Origin: an uncultured Alistipes sp.
GTDB taxonomy: Bacteria; Bacteroidota; Bacteroidia; Bacteroidales; Rikenellaceae
DNA: 64,000 nt
Reading direction: 5' to 3'
Assembly (NCBI GenBank): GCA_900544265.1
Contig: UQUQ01000001.1
Coordinates: forward strand, 1 to 64,000
Position numbers and translations under genes: made by a program. The notes beneath the pieces were generated by a model that ran no database searches, was not told the DNA's origin, and was given only the letters and a program-made list of their open reading frames with translations. Shown one piece after another: positions 55,585 through 64,000 of this stretch (position 1 is its first letter; each line of letters begins with the position of its first letter).

Positions 55585-56844
55585 TTATTGTTTTTCGGCC
55601 TCGGCACGGTCGATACCGCGCTTGATGGCGTCCCAGAGGTTGTTTTCGATCACCTGCACGATGTCGAAGACCATCACGCCGTCGGTGCGTTCGAGGCAGA
55701 GGCAGACGGCGTCGTCGAACTTGTCGAGGTGATTCTTGGCGTAGAGCGAACCGTAGACCGCGCAGTCGCCGTCCACGTCGCGCAGCGTGCGGTCGAGTCC
55801 GTATTCGATCGATTCGGGATTCTCCATGCCGCGGACCACCTCGAGATAGGTCCCCGTGATGAAGACGTCGAGCAGGTCGGCAAATCCCGTCCGTTTGTAG
55901 GTCGGCGTCGCCCAGCTGTCGAGGTGCTCCTCGGAGAAGGTCGAACGCGGGCTGCTCCAGTTCTGGCCGTTGCCGTAGATGGCGTGGAGCCACGAGGCGG
56001 CCCAGTACTCGAGTTTGACCTCGGGCCGCACCTCGTCGATGAGCGCCCTTACGCGGGCGATGAAGTCGCGGATGACGCCCGAGCGGAACTCCCACCACTG
56101 TTTGTAGTATTTGCCGGGAATGCGGACGCCCGTTTCGTCATAGGTAAAGATGTCTTCCGGAAAATGCTCGACCGGACAGCCCATCCAGCGCTCGAACGCC
56201 TTGCGCGTGGCGGGCGAGAAGTCGCTCTCGGCGTCGGGGAAGCGGCAGTAGTCGAGGGCATAGCCGTCGAAGCGGTAGCGGGTGAGCAGCTCGCGGATGA
56301 AGCGCAGGGCGTACTCCTGGTTTTCGGGAAGCAGGGGGTTGAGGAAGGCGGCGACCTTCGTCGGGTCGTCCTTGATGTCGCACAGCCCGTCGGGGCGGTA
56401 CTCGATGCAGGTACGTCCGGCCAGTGCCGGGTCGCTGTAGGCCGCACCCTGCCGGAAGGAGGGGAACCCGGCCGGGAAGACCATCGTCGAGACGGTGACC
56501 TTCAGGTTGCGCCGGGCCGCTTCGTCGAGGAAGAACTGCAGGTAGTCCCAGTCGCGGCGGACCGTGTCCGTGCCGACGACCTCGAGCGGCTGCAGGAAAT
56601 CGCTGCGGTAGAGCACGTCGCCCGAGATGGGCTTGACGTCGACGACGATCTGGTTGAACCCGCTCTCGACGGTGCGGTCGAGGTAGTAGCGGATCGAATC
56701 CTGCGAGGCGAAGCGTGCGAAGTTGGCTTCGGCGTCGAACCAGAGCATTTTGGCTTTTTCCGCCCGTTGCGCGGTGCGGCATCCGGTCAGTGCGATGCCC
56801 ATGCCGCAGAGCAGCAGGCAGAGGAGTGCTTTGGGGTTTCTCAT
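55585..56844 (-). CDS. GHL10/alpha-amylase-superfamily lipoprotein (copy B)
   Basis: 419 residues with lipoprotein signal (LLCLLLCGMGIALTGC). The same blocks as copy A appear in the same order: LWFDAEANFARFASQDSIRY, GFNQIVVDVKPISGDVLYRS, NLKVTVSTMVFPAGFPS, FDGYALDYCRFPD, KLEYWAASWLHAIYGNGQNW and DGVMVFDIVQVIENNLWDAI. The proline linker of copy A is missing. Tandem duplication followed by divergence is likely. It is the first gene after the intercistronic hairpin that separates surface-binding from enzyme genes. Confidence 0.82.
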   Translation of the reverse strand: MRNPKALLCLLLCGMGIALTGCRTAQRAEKAKMLWFDAEANFARFASQDSIRYYLDRTVESGFNQIVVDVKPISGDVLYRSDFLQPLEVVGTDTVRRDWDYLQFFLDEAARRNLKVTVSTMVFPAGFPSFRQGAAYSDPALAGRTCIEYRPDGLCDIKDDPTKVAAFLNPLLPENQEYALRFIRELLTRYRFDGYALDYCRFPDAESDFSPATRKAFERWMGCPVEHFPEDIFTYDETGVRIPGKYYKQWWEFRSGVIRDFIARVRALIDEVRPEVKLEYWAASWLHAIYGNGQNWSSPRSTFSEEHLDSWATPTYKRTGFADLLDVFITGTYLEVVRGMENPESIEYGLDRTLRDVDGDCAVYGSLYAKNHLDKFDDAVCLCLERTDGVMVFDIVQVIENNLWDAIKRGIDRAEAEKQ

Positions 56845-56905
56845 TTCCGGGTTGGCTGTGTATGGATGTGGTGAAAAAGAGGTGTTGTCGTTTGTTTTTT
56901 TACAG

Positions 56906-56951
56906 AAACCTTCCGGTCCGCTCCTGCTTTCCGGAGCGAACCGGAAGGTTT
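56906..56951. terminator. Long intercistronic hairpin (attenuator-like)
   Basis: AAACCTTCCGGTnCGCTCC and its complement form about 19 bp with one mismatch and an 8-base loop. T5 follows on the plus side; on the transcribed minus strand no T-run follows, so partial termination or mRNA 3'-end protection is more likely than full stop. Confidence 0.65.
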
Positions 56952-56980
56952 TTCGGTCGTTCCCTTGCGGGGTCAGGTCA

Positions 56981-58420
56981 TTAGATCAGCTCCACGACGA
57001 TGCGGTAGCGCAGCACCTTGAAGTTGGTCGACATGAAGATCATCTCGGCGCAGTTGTTCTCCTTGTCGAAGAGGTAAGCCGAGCAAACCATGGCCTCGAC
57101 GGTCTCGTTGATGGGCAGCGTGCGCAGCAGGTAGTCCTTCGAGGGGTCTACCGGCTGTACGGTGAAGAACGATGCCGTGAAGCCCGAGGTCGAAACGATG
57201 CCGTAGTCCTGGCCGTTGATGCGGAAGCCGCGGACATGGCCCAGCGTGTGGTTGCCGTACTGGTAGTCGCCGCCGTGCTGCTGCTTGGCCACGTTGCCGT
57301 CGTCCCAGAGCGTACCCTTGAGGTTGACGTCCGAGCCGTTGATGCCGTGGCGGGCGAATACCTGCTCACCCTTGTAGATGCCGCTCTCCTTCTCCTCGGA
57401 GGATGCCGTGTTCTGGCTGTCGAAGATCAGGAAGTAGCCGTTGATGTCGGTCGAGCAGGGCGAGATCATCTGGCTCCAGCTGCCGTCCGTGGTCGGGAGG
57501 TTGACGCTGAATGCGTGCCACTGGGCACCGGCCCAGTTGCCGCCCTTGACCTCGTAGCAGTGGTGCATCTGCGGAGGCGTAGCCGTGCGGCCGCCCGTGA
57601 TGAGCGTGAAGAGGGCGTCGCCGTTGACATCACCCGTGATCGAGATGAAGCGCGTGAAGTCGCCGTCGTTCTGCAGGAGCAGTTCGGGAGCCTGGTCCCA
57701 GCCGTTCTTCCATACCCAGACGTAGCCCTTCTGGATGCGGTCCGTGTCGCCGAGTTCGGCACCGGCCTGGTAGTCGGCCACCGAAGCGATCAGCACGCCG
57801 TTGTCGTCGTTGGTCATCGAGATGAGCTTCGTGTTGGCCAGACCCGTCGTGTTGAGCGTGCCGACCTTGTTGCCGTCCAGATCGTATACCGAGCAGTCGT
57901 AGGTCACGATGTTCTTGCCGCTGAAGGCGACGCCGCAGTCGTTGATCTTGCTCTCGGGCAGACCCAGGTCATTGGGGGTCTTCTCCCAGACCTTCTCCAC
58001 CTTGAGGTTCACCTGCGCCTCGACGGCCTTGACCGTATAGGTCTTCGTCGTCGTGCCGTCCTCGGCCGTCACCGTGTACTGGACGCCTTCGGCCTTCGTG
58101 TAGTCCTGCTCCTGGGCGGGATCGGGCGAAATCGTGGCCTTGTCCGAGATGGTCACCACGGCCGTTGCGGCCTTCATGGCCTGGACGTCGTCGTAGAGAC
58201 CCACGAGCTGGATCTGGTCGTTGTTCTCACCGAGGATCTTGCCCTCGATGGTAATGTCGCCGGCCGTGGCCTTGAAGGTCAGGATTTTGGCCTCGCTGCT
58301 CTTATCGGGCTCGGGTTCGGGTTTCGGCTTGTCGTTGTTCGTGTCGTCCTTGGAGCAGGCTCCCAGTCCGATCACCATGGCTGCAGCAGCCAGGGTCATG
58401 AGAAAATGTTTTGCTTTCAT
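56981..58420 (-). CDS. DUF5018-containing surface lipoprotein (SusE/F position)
   Basis: 479 residues. Lipoprotein signal MKAKHFLMTLAAAAMVIGLG with lipobox GAC, followed by an acidic/proline linker (KDDTNNDKPKPEPEPDKSSE), which in Bacteroidetes resembles a surface-export signal region. N-terminal DUF5018-like domain (ILTFKATAGDITIEGKILGE to GTTTKTYTVKAVEAQVNL), then a large beta-rich, tryptophan-containing domain (GYVWVWKNGWDQAPELLLQN) probably binding glycan. It follows the smaller DUF5018-like lipoprotein by 46 bases and occupies the place of SusE/SusF. Confidence 0.8.
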   Translation of the reverse strand: MKAKHFLMTLAAAAMVIGLGACSKDDTNNDKPKPEPEPDKSSEAKILTFKATAGDITIEGKILGENNDQIQLVGLYDDVQAMKAATAVVTISDKATISPDPAQEQDYTKAEGVQYTVTAEDGTTTKTYTVKAVEAQVNLKVEKVWEKTPNDLGLPESKINDCGVAFSGKNIVTYDCSVYDLDGNKVGTLNTTGLANTKLISMTNDDNGVLIASVADYQAGAELGDTDRIQKGYVWVWKNGWDQAPELLLQNDGDFTRFISITGDVNGDALFTLITGGRTATPPQMHHCYEVKGGNWAGAQWHAFSVNLPTTDGSWSQMISPCSTDINGYFLIFDSQNTASSEEKESGIYKGEQVFARHGINGSDVNLKGTLWDDGNVAKQQHGGDYQYGNHTLGHVRGFRINGQDYGIVSTSGFTASFFTVQPVDPSKDYLLRTLPINETVEAMVCSAYLFDKENNCAEMIFMSTNFKVLRYRIVVELI

Positions 58421-58466
58421 AGGCTTGATTTTTAATGTGTTGGTTGGTGTTGTGCGTTGTCTTTCA

Positions 58467-58853
58467 TCAGTTTACGTCGTTGTAGGCGCGCAGTGTGTAG
58501 TTCTTCGAGCGTCCGGTCTGCGTGGCCGTCACCGTAATGGCGTACTCCTCCTCGAGGTTCTTGATGCCCGAGAGCGAGGGGGTGATGCGCACGTCATAGC
58601 CGACGTTGGCGCGCACCTTGACCTGACGGATGTCGAAGTAGCTCTGCAGGCTCTTGCTGATCGAGAAGAGAATCTTGCCCGTCTGCTGGTCGATCTGGCC
58701 GCTGACGGTCGCCGGAACGTCCGAGAAGGCCGGCGAGATGTAGATCGCCGAGATGGTCGGATCGTCGTGTACGAACTCCTCGTCGGGTTTGGCGCATGCC
58801 CCCATGACGAGTGCCGCGATGCATGCCGGAATCAGGTATCTGAACAGTTTCAT
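58467..58853 (-). CDS. Small DUF5018-like lipoprotein
   Basis: 128 residues with lipobox MGAC after a 19-residue signal. The mature part (TISAIYISPAFSDVPATVSG to AITVTATQTGRSKNYTLRAY) resembles a single DUF5018-type immunoglobulin-like domain, similar to the N-terminal domain of the next gene. Likely an outer-membrane surface protein supporting SusCD. Lies 45 bases after the SusD gene. Confidence 0.7.
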   Translation of the reverse strand: MKLFRYLIPACIAALVMGACAKPDEEFVHDDPTISAIYISPAFSDVPATVSGQIDQQTGKILFSISKSLQSYFDIRQVKVRANVGYDVRITPSLSGIKNLEEEYAITVTATQTGRSKNYTLRAYNDVN

Positions 58854-58898
58854 CTCTTTGTGTGGTTTTATCGTTCGTTTTCGTCGCAGGCGGCCGGT

Positions 58899-60545
58899 CT
58901 ACCAGCCGGGGTTGTTTTCGCCGATCAGGCGGTTGTTCTTCATCTCGGTCAGCGGGAGCGAGAAGGCGTAGTAGCGTTCGTAGAAGATGCGCTTCTTGCC
59001 GCCGTCGACGGCGATCTGCTCGTAGTGGAACGTGCCGTCGGGGTTCTTGGTGATCTTCACGCCGTGGGCCTCCTTGCCGTTGATGACCTCGACGGCCAGC
59101 CGCCAGCGCCGCAGGTCCCAGTAGCGGAATCCCTCGCCGGCCAGCTCGACCATGCGTTCGTGGCGCAGCAGCTCCATGAACTCCTCCTTGCTGGCCGCCG
59201 TGCGGGCGGGCAGGCCGACGCGGCCGCGGATGCGGTTGAGCGTGGCGAGCGCCTCGGTCCTGTTCGCATTCCAGTCGGCCTCGGCCAGTGCCTCGGCCTT
59301 GTTGAGCAGCACCTCGCCGTAGCGCAGGAAGATGGCGAAGTGCGACGATCCCTTCGTCTCCCATGTCGTCTCACCCTCGGTCAGGAACTTGCGGAAGTAG
59401 TATCCCGTCGTCGAGGCATTGGCGGCTCCCGAGGTCTGGAACTCGATCAGCCCGTCGGCCCCGCCGACGAAGGTCTCGATCGTGCGCCCCTCCCACTTGG
59501 CTCCGTTGTAGAGCACCGTGGCGTAGAAGCGCGGCTCGCGGTTGGCATAGGGGTCGTCGCCGTGGCTCTCCCACGAGAACTCCGAGCCGTCGGCCATCTC
59601 GTAGCTGTCGACCAGTTCGCTCGTGGGGCCGAAGGCGCTCTTGATGGAGACCTTGTTGTGGTAGGGGCTGTCGCCCACCGGGCGGAAATAGGTGTCGTGG
59701 TCGTGCGTGATGCCGCTCTCCATGTATCCGGGCAGGAAGTTCAGCACCAGCAGGTTTTCCGGGTTGGCGCTGTTGTTGAAGATGTCGGAGTAGCTCGTCG
59801 AGAGGGGGTCGTTGGCGTACTGCTTGCACAGGTCGGCGGCCTCGACGGTCAGATTCCACTGCTTGGCGTAGAGCGCCACGCGCGAAAGCATGCCGTAGGC
59901 GGCGGCCTTCGTGATGCGGCCGCTGTTCGCGCCGTCCCACGACTCGGGCAGGTTCTCGGCCGCGTAGGTGATGTCGTCGATCACCTGCTGCCACGACTCG
60001 GCCTCCGTCGAGCGGGGCTTGTCGTTGTCGGCCGGTCCGTCGACGGCCTTGCGCAGGACGACGCCGCCGTAGACGCGCGTCAGCAGGTAGTAGCAGTACC
60101 CGCGGAAGAAGCGGACCTCGGCCATGCGCGTGGTGATGAACTCCTGACCGAACGACGAGACGTATCCCGGAGCGTCGCGCAGGAAGATGTTGAGCCGGAA
60201 GATGCGGTTGTAGGTGTCGCCCCAGCAGGCGAACGTGCGGGCGTCATCCGAGGTGAAGTAGGTATCCTGAAGCAGCACGTAGTTGTAGGAGTGGTTGTAC
60301 TGGTCCCAGGACGAGCTCTTCATGATGTCGGAGAAGGCGTCGGAAAAGAACCCGGCGTTGTAGACGCCGTCCTTCTCCTTGAGCATGCCGTAGAATCCGA
60401 AGACGTACTTGTCGACGGCATCCTTGTCGCTCCAGACGCTCGCCGGGGAGTAGCGGTCCGTCGGGTCGATGTCCAGCACGTCCGAGCAGGCACCGCAGAG
60501 TCCGACCGTGAGGAGCAGGATGAGGTATGATGCAACTTTTTTCAT
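58899..60545 (-). CDS. SusD/RagB family nutrient-binding lipoprotein
   Basis: 548 residues. Lipoprotein signal MKKVASYLILLLTVGLCGAC. SusD signatures: DVLDIDPTDRYSPASVWSDK, AEVRFFRGYCYYLLTRVYGG, ITKAAAYGMLSRVALYAKQW and the C-terminal LNRIRGRVGLPARTAASKEE, RHERMVELAGEGFRYWDLRR, then YAFSLPLTEMKNNRLIGENN. It forms the lid on the SusC channel at the cell surface and binds the target glycan. Thirteen bases after susC. Confidence 0.95.
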   Translation of the reverse strand: MKKVASYLILLLTVGLCGACSDVLDIDPTDRYSPASVWSDKDAVDKYVFGFYGMLKEKDGVYNAGFFSDAFSDIMKSSSWDQYNHSYNYVLLQDTYFTSDDARTFACWGDTYNRIFRLNIFLRDAPGYVSSFGQEFITTRMAEVRFFRGYCYYLLTRVYGGVVLRKAVDGPADNDKPRSTEAESWQQVIDDITYAAENLPESWDGANSGRITKAAAYGMLSRVALYAKQWNLTVEAADLCKQYANDPLSTSYSDIFNNSANPENLLVLNFLPGYMESGITHDHDTYFRPVGDSPYHNKVSIKSAFGPTSELVDSYEMADGSEFSWESHGDDPYANREPRFYATVLYNGAKWEGRTIETFVGGADGLIEFQTSGAANASTTGYYFRKFLTEGETTWETKGSSHFAIFLRYGEVLLNKAEALAEADWNANRTEALATLNRIRGRVGLPARTAASKEEFMELLRHERMVELAGEGFRYWDLRRWRLAVEVINGKEAHGVKITKNPDGTFHYEQIAVDGGKKRIFYERYYAFSLPLTEMKNNRLIGENNPGW

Positions 60546-60558
60546 GGATGCGTTTGCG

Positions 60559-63500
60559 TTAGAAGGTTAAGTTGAGACCGATGCTGTAGGTCCGCTGTTG
60601 GGGATAGTAGCCGTTGTTGATACCGGGGTTCTCCGGGTCAATGTACTTGAAGGCGCTGAAGGTCAGCAGGTTCGTACCGGCGACGTAGATGCTCGTGCGT
60701 TCGATGCCGATCTTCGAGAGCAGCTTCTTGGGCAGGGCGTAGGAGAGACGCACGTCCTTCAGACGCAGGTAGGCGCCGTTGCGGATCCACCATGTCGAGG
60801 CGTTGGCGTTGTTCGAGTTGGTGATCGCGTGCAGACGCGGGTACTCGGCGTTGGTGTGGTCCGGACGCCAGGAGTTCTCCACGAGGTAGTAGGCCGCGTT
60901 GCCGTCGCCGTAGAACGGACGGGTGTACATCGTGTTGTCGGTGTGTCCGTTGCCGTAGAGGCCCGAGAGCTGGTAGTCGCACAGGGCGACACCCTGCCAC
61001 AGCACCGAGAGCGAGATGTTCTTCCACGCGACGTCCATGTTGAGCGAGAAGCTCATCTCGGGGGTCGTCGAGCGGCCGATCTTCACGTAGTCGTGGTCGC
61101 GGTCGATCTTGCCGTCGCCGTCGATGTCCTTGTACATGATCTCGCCCAGTCCGGCCCAGCCCGAGGGGGCCGTGGGGTAGTTGTCGACCTGCTCCTGCGT
61201 CTGGAAGAGTCCGAGCGCCTGGAATCCGTAGATCGAGCCGAGCGGTTCGCCGAGGATGGCCCGGTAGGAGGGGTGGTTGTCGGCGATGCGGCGCGAGAGG
61301 ACGCGGTTGCGGGCCCACGAGAGGTTGCCCGTCAGGGCGTAGCTCCAGCCGTTGCGGAACGAATTGGCGTGGCGGAGCGTCAGCTCGAAGCCGCGGTTGT
61401 CGACACGTCCCGAGTTGAGCCAGGCCGGGTTGTTGCCGCCCAGCGAGGGGGCATACGTGCCGCCCGAGTCGCTCTCGAGAATGCGCGAGGTCAGCTTGTA
61501 GAACCAGTCGAACTCGATGCCCAGCTTGCCCTGGAAGGCCCGCAGCTCCATACCGAAGTTATAGGTGTGGGTGCGCGACCAGGTGAGGTTGTCGTGGATA
61601 TACCCGCCCGTGTAGTAGGCGCTCTGGGGCTGCCCGCCGATCACGCAGGTGAAGCCCGGGGCGGTCGAGAAGAACGACTGCATGTAGAGGTAGGGCGACG
61701 TGTCGTCCGAACCCAGCACGCCGTAGGAGGCGCGCAGCTTGAAGTACTCGATCTTCGGAAGCGCCCGCTTGAAGAAGGCCTCCTCGGACATCACCCAGCC
61801 CACGGCCACCGAGGGGAAGTAACCCCAGCGGTTCTTCGGTGCGAACTTGTAGGAGCCGTCGGCACGCATCGTCACCTCGAGCAGGTATTTCTTGTCGTAG
61901 GCGTAGCTGATGCGGCCCGCGAAACCGGCCGATCCGGTGTAGGAGTGCGATCCGGTGGTGTAGGGCGACTGGTTGACCAGACCCATCGACAGGTCGATCG
62001 GGAAGTCGGCGTAGTAGCCCGTCTTGTAGCCGGTCATCGTGTCGTCGTAGCTCTTGCGGCGCTCGAAGAAGAAGAGGGCGCTGACGCTGTGCTTGCCGAA
62101 CTCGCGCTCGTAGTTGATCTGCGGACGGATGGTCATCGACCAGCCCAGCGAGTTCGACTTGTTGAAGTTGCTCTCGGGAATGCCCTGCGCGATGGTCTCG
62201 GTGACGGTGAACGACCGGGGGTCGAACTTGTAGAGCGAGTACTTGCGCAGGTAGTTGTAGTCGAGCGTCGAACCGAAGTTGTAGCCCATGAAGATCGAGG
62301 CCTTCAACCCCTGCAGGGCCTTGATCGACCCGAAGTCGTATTCGAGGCGGGCCGTGCTGTCGAACGTCCAGGTGCGCTGGTTCTGGTAACCGGCGTCCTC
62401 GAGTGCGGCCAGCGGCGTGTAGGTGTACGAGCCGTTGGTGTAGCCGAGCGGCTTGCCCTCATAGGTCTCCTTGAGCAGCGGCAGCGCATAGAAGGCCTGT
62501 GTCACGGGCGAGAACTCCGACTGCGGGGAGATCGACAGTCCGGGCCAGTTGCGCTCGGTGTGTGCGACGCTCATGTTGATTGCGAAGGTGAGGTTGCGCG
62601 TGATCTTGGCATCGACGTTCCCACGCATGTTGTAGCGCTTGAAGTCCGTGTTGCGCAGGATACCGTCCTGGTTCATCAGACCGACGCTCGAATAGTATTT
62701 CACCTTGTCCGTACCGCCCGACACCGAGATGTTGTGCTGGTGCGTCAGACCGAACTTCTTGTAGATCTTCGACAGCCAGTCCGTGTCGCCCAGAATGCCC
62801 ATCTGCTCCATCCGGGCCAGATTCTCCGGCGTCCAGTAGGGGGCCAGGTTGTCCAGCTCGCGGGCCTTGTTGTGCCAGTAGATGTAGTCTTCGGCGTTGA
62901 GCATCTTGGGCATGGCGGTGTTCTGCGTGAAGGTGACCGAACCGTCGTAAGAGATCGAGGCGTAGCCCTGCGAACCCGACTTGGTGGTGACCAGAATGAC
63001 GCCGTTGGCTCCGCGCACGCCGTAGATGGCGGCCGTTGCGGCGTCCTTGAGCACCGACACCGAGGCGATGTCGTTCGGGTTGAGGTTGTTGAAGGGGCGC
63101 TCCACGCCGTCGACGATGCACAGCGGGCTCGAATCGTTGAAGGTGCTGAAGCCGCGCACGAGCAGAGTCGAGGCGTCGCCGCCCGGTGCGCCCGAGCCCT
63201 GAATGCTGGTCATACCGGCCAGACGGCCCGTCAGCATGCTCTGGAGGTTCGTGCCCGGGGCCTTCATGATATCCTTGCTCGTGACCTGCGAGACGGAGCC
63301 GATCACGAACTGCTTTTTCTGCGTGCCGTATCCGACGACCACGACCTCGTCGACTTCGGTGGCATCCTCCTGCATCTGTACGTCGATGCGGGTGCGTCCC
63401 GAGACGGGGATTTCAACTGTTTTGTAGCCCAGATACGAGAAGATGAGCGTAGCATCCGCCGAAGGGACCTTGATCGAGTAGTATCCTTTCGAATCGGTGG

Positions 63501-63696
63501 TGGTACCCGTTGCCGGGTTCTCCTTGACGACGATCGTGACTCCGACCTCGCCCCCTCCCTGGGCTCCGGTAACCAGACCGGAGACCTGAAGGGTTTGCGC
63601 CTGGACGCCGGCAGTCCATGCGAACAGGCCGGCCAGCACGAGCAGGGCGGCCCGGGGCATCCACTTCCGGGTGCATGCAGCGTAAAGTTTTTTCAT
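60559..63696 (-). CDS. SusC/RagA family TonB-dependent outer-membrane transporter
   Basis: 1045 residues. Signal sequence (AALLVLAGLFAWTAGVQAQ), a CarboxypepD_reg-like domain (VSGLVTGAQGGGEVGVTIVV; TTDSKGYYSIKVPSADATLI), TonB box/linker VDEVVVVGYGTQKKQFVIGS, plug domain (GTNLQSMLTGRLAGM, GGDASTLLVRGFSTF) and a 22-strand barrel ending NNGYYPQQRTYSIGLNLTF. It imports oligosaccharides with its SusD partner. It heads the locus, with a -7-like box upstream. No HTCS or anti-sigma regulator is within the window. Confidence 0.96.
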   Translation of the reverse strand: MKKLYAACTRKWMPRAALLVLAGLFAWTAGVQAQTLQVSGLVTGAQGGGEVGVTIVVKENPATGTTTDSKGYYSIKVPSADATLIFSYLGYKTVEIPVSGRTRIDVQMQEDATEVDEVVVVGYGTQKKQFVIGSVSQVTSKDIMKAPGTNLQSMLTGRLAGMTSIQGSGAPGGDASTLLVRGFSTFNDSSPLCIVDGVERPFNNLNPNDIASVSVLKDAATAAIYGVRGANGVILVTTKSGSQGYASISYDGSVTFTQNTAMPKMLNAEDYIYWHNKARELDNLAPYWTPENLARMEQMGILGDTDWLSKIYKKFGLTHQHNISVSGGTDKVKYYSSVGLMNQDGILRNTDFKRYNMRGNVDAKITRNLTFAINMSVAHTERNWPGLSISPQSEFSPVTQAFYALPLLKETYEGKPLGYTNGSYTYTPLAALEDAGYQNQRTWTFDSTARLEYDFGSIKALQGLKASIFMGYNFGSTLDYNYLRKYSLYKFDPRSFTVTETIAQGIPESNFNKSNSLGWSMTIRPQINYEREFGKHSVSALFFFERRKSYDDTMTGYKTGYYADFPIDLSMGLVNQSPYTTGSHSYTGSAGFAGRISYAYDKKYLLEVTMRADGSYKFAPKNRWGYFPSVAVGWVMSEEAFFKRALPKIEYFKLRASYGVLGSDDTSPYLYMQSFFSTAPGFTCVIGGQPQSAYYTGGYIHDNLTWSRTHTYNFGMELRAFQGKLGIEFDWFYKLTSRILESDSGGTYAPSLGGNNPAWLNSGRVDNRGFELTLRHANSFRNGWSYALTGNLSWARNRVLSRRIADNHPSYRAILGEPLGSIYGFQALGLFQTQEQVDNYPTAPSGWAGLGEIMYKDIDGDGKIDRDHDYVKIGRSTTPEMSFSLNMDVAWKNISLSVLWQGVALCDYQLSGLYGNGHTDNTMYTRPFYGDGNAAYYLVENSWRPDHTNAEYPRLHAITNSNNANASTWWIRNGAYLRLKDVRLSYALPKKLLSKIGIERTSIYVAGTNLLTFSAFKYIDPENPGINNGYYPQQRTYSIGLNLTF

Positions 63697-63726
63697 AGGA
63701 GCAGGTTAATAGGTTTAATTCACGGA

Positions 63727-63734
63727 CAAATATG
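63727..63734 (-). promoter_or_regulatory. -7-like element CATATTTG before susC
   Basis: One mismatch to TAnnTTTG on the minus strand, about 30 bases before the SusC ATG. No good -33. The locus promoter may need an activator. Confidence 0.4.
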
Positions 63735-63814
63735 ATTTAGGTTTTTTCGTCCCGCAGGGTTGGTATGTGAAATATGTTTTCGATCGGGCGATCCGAAACA
63801 CTGGTTTTTTATTG

Positions 63815-64000
63815 TCAGAGGGCCGATACCGCCACCTTGCCCGACTGGAGCGGCCGCTCCTGGACGAACTGCCGGGTGGAGCAGCGCTCGAGGATTTTCC
63901 AGCACTGGTAGAGCCCGCGCGGTACGTGGAAGCAGCCCTTCCATTTGCCGCCCTTGAGCGGGAGCAGCACCTCGCCGCGGCGGTTCAGGTAGCCGAACCA
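63815..64000 (-). CDS. N-acylglucosamine 2-epimerase-like protein, C-terminal end
   Basis: Only the last 61 residues are in the window. [20 protein letters not shown] followed by [20 protein letters not shown] is the highly characteristic C-terminal block of the AGE/cellobiose 2-epimerase family. Such enzymes interconvert N-acetylglucosamine and N-acetylmannosamine or epimerise the reducing end of disaccharides. It is on the same strand as, and directly upstream of, the susC gene, so it may belong to the same or a neighbouring unit. Confidence 0.8.
   Translation of the reverse strand, partial: WFGYLNRRGEVLLPLKGGKWKGCFHVPRGLYQCWKILERCSTRQFVQERPLQSGKVAVSAL

Noticed and set aside
60598-63735. 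1045-codon open frame on the plus strand opposite susC
   Set aside because: Antisense shadow of the SusC gene with Val/Arg/Gly/Asp-rich low-complexity translation and no recognisable domain.
63735-63790. Terminator hairpin for the epimerase gene (GATCG-CC-CGATC)
   Set aside because: The stem is only five bases with no T-run, so it is not listed as a terminator.

Overview
The window reads as chromosomal DNA from a GC-rich member of the Bacteroidales, most likely an Alistipes-like Rikenellaceae. This is inferred from gene content and promoters, not from a database match. Many genes are preceded by the Bacteroidetes -7 element TAnnTTTG, often with TTG or TTTG about 19-21 bases further upstream. 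A SusC/SusD pair, GH97 enzymes, DUF5683, DUF4301, DUF5018 and DUF6549 families all point the same way.

Layout. (1) 1-3638, minus strand: the parA-parB-DUF5683-mltD chromosome-partition and murein cluster. (2) 3751-12047, plus strand: a CPBP protease, an envelope-biogenesis set (SurA-like lipoprotein, SurA, OstA-like protein), a Nudix hydrolase and a mechanosensitive channel. The channel converges on, and overlaps, a YidE/AspT-type transporter (11970-13631, minus). (3) 14062-19872, minus: a five-gene MacAB/TolC-type export operon. (4) 20180-25654, minus: an arylpyruvate-oxidation operon (iorA, iorB, aminotransferase, CoA-transferase, HAD phosphatase), with a divergent FadR-type GntR regulator at 25859-26566. 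(5) 26641-29372: an AT-rich island of about 2.1 kb between two near-identical tRNA-Arg(ACG) genes. It holds a zeta-type ATPase toxin with a small overlapping partner, a secreted hypothetical protein, a candidate structured RNA and paired hairpin repeats. (6) 29713-39628: housekeeping genes ruvC, a TlpA-like thioredoxin, lpxD, coaD, a DUF6549 gene, a lysine-less class IV aminotransferase-like gene, holA, tilS, murB and DUF4301. (7) 39815-41488, plus: a DUF5009-type membrane acyltransferase. (8) 41634-63696, minus: a polysaccharide-utilisation locus of about 22 kb. At the right edge is the C-terminus of an N-acylglucosamine 2-epimerase-like gene.

How the parts work together. The utilisation locus starts with SusC, SusD and two DUF5018-type surface lipoproteins. 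After a strong intercistronic hairpin come two paralogous GHL10-like glycosidase lipoproteins, a GH97 with a retaining-type active site, a metallophosphoesterase, a GH97 with an inverting-type active site, an FAD oxidoreductase, a fused SGNH-esterase/phosphoesterase, a CE2-like esterase, an AmpG-like permease and another SGNH hydrolase. Three SGNH units and two phosphoesterase units suggest a heavily decorated (O-acylated, possibly phosphodiester-containing) alpha-linked glycan. The substrate is not determinable from sequence. In the iorAB operon, transamination, oxidative decarboxylation to an aryl-acetyl-CoA and CoA transfer form a complete energy-yielding route for aromatic amino acids.

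The observations most worth a second look are the tRNA-bounded island with its structured RNA and twin hairpins, the composition of the utilisation locus (opposite-mechanism GH97 pair, SGNH/phosphoesterase fusion), and a candidate small RNA at 13851-13994.
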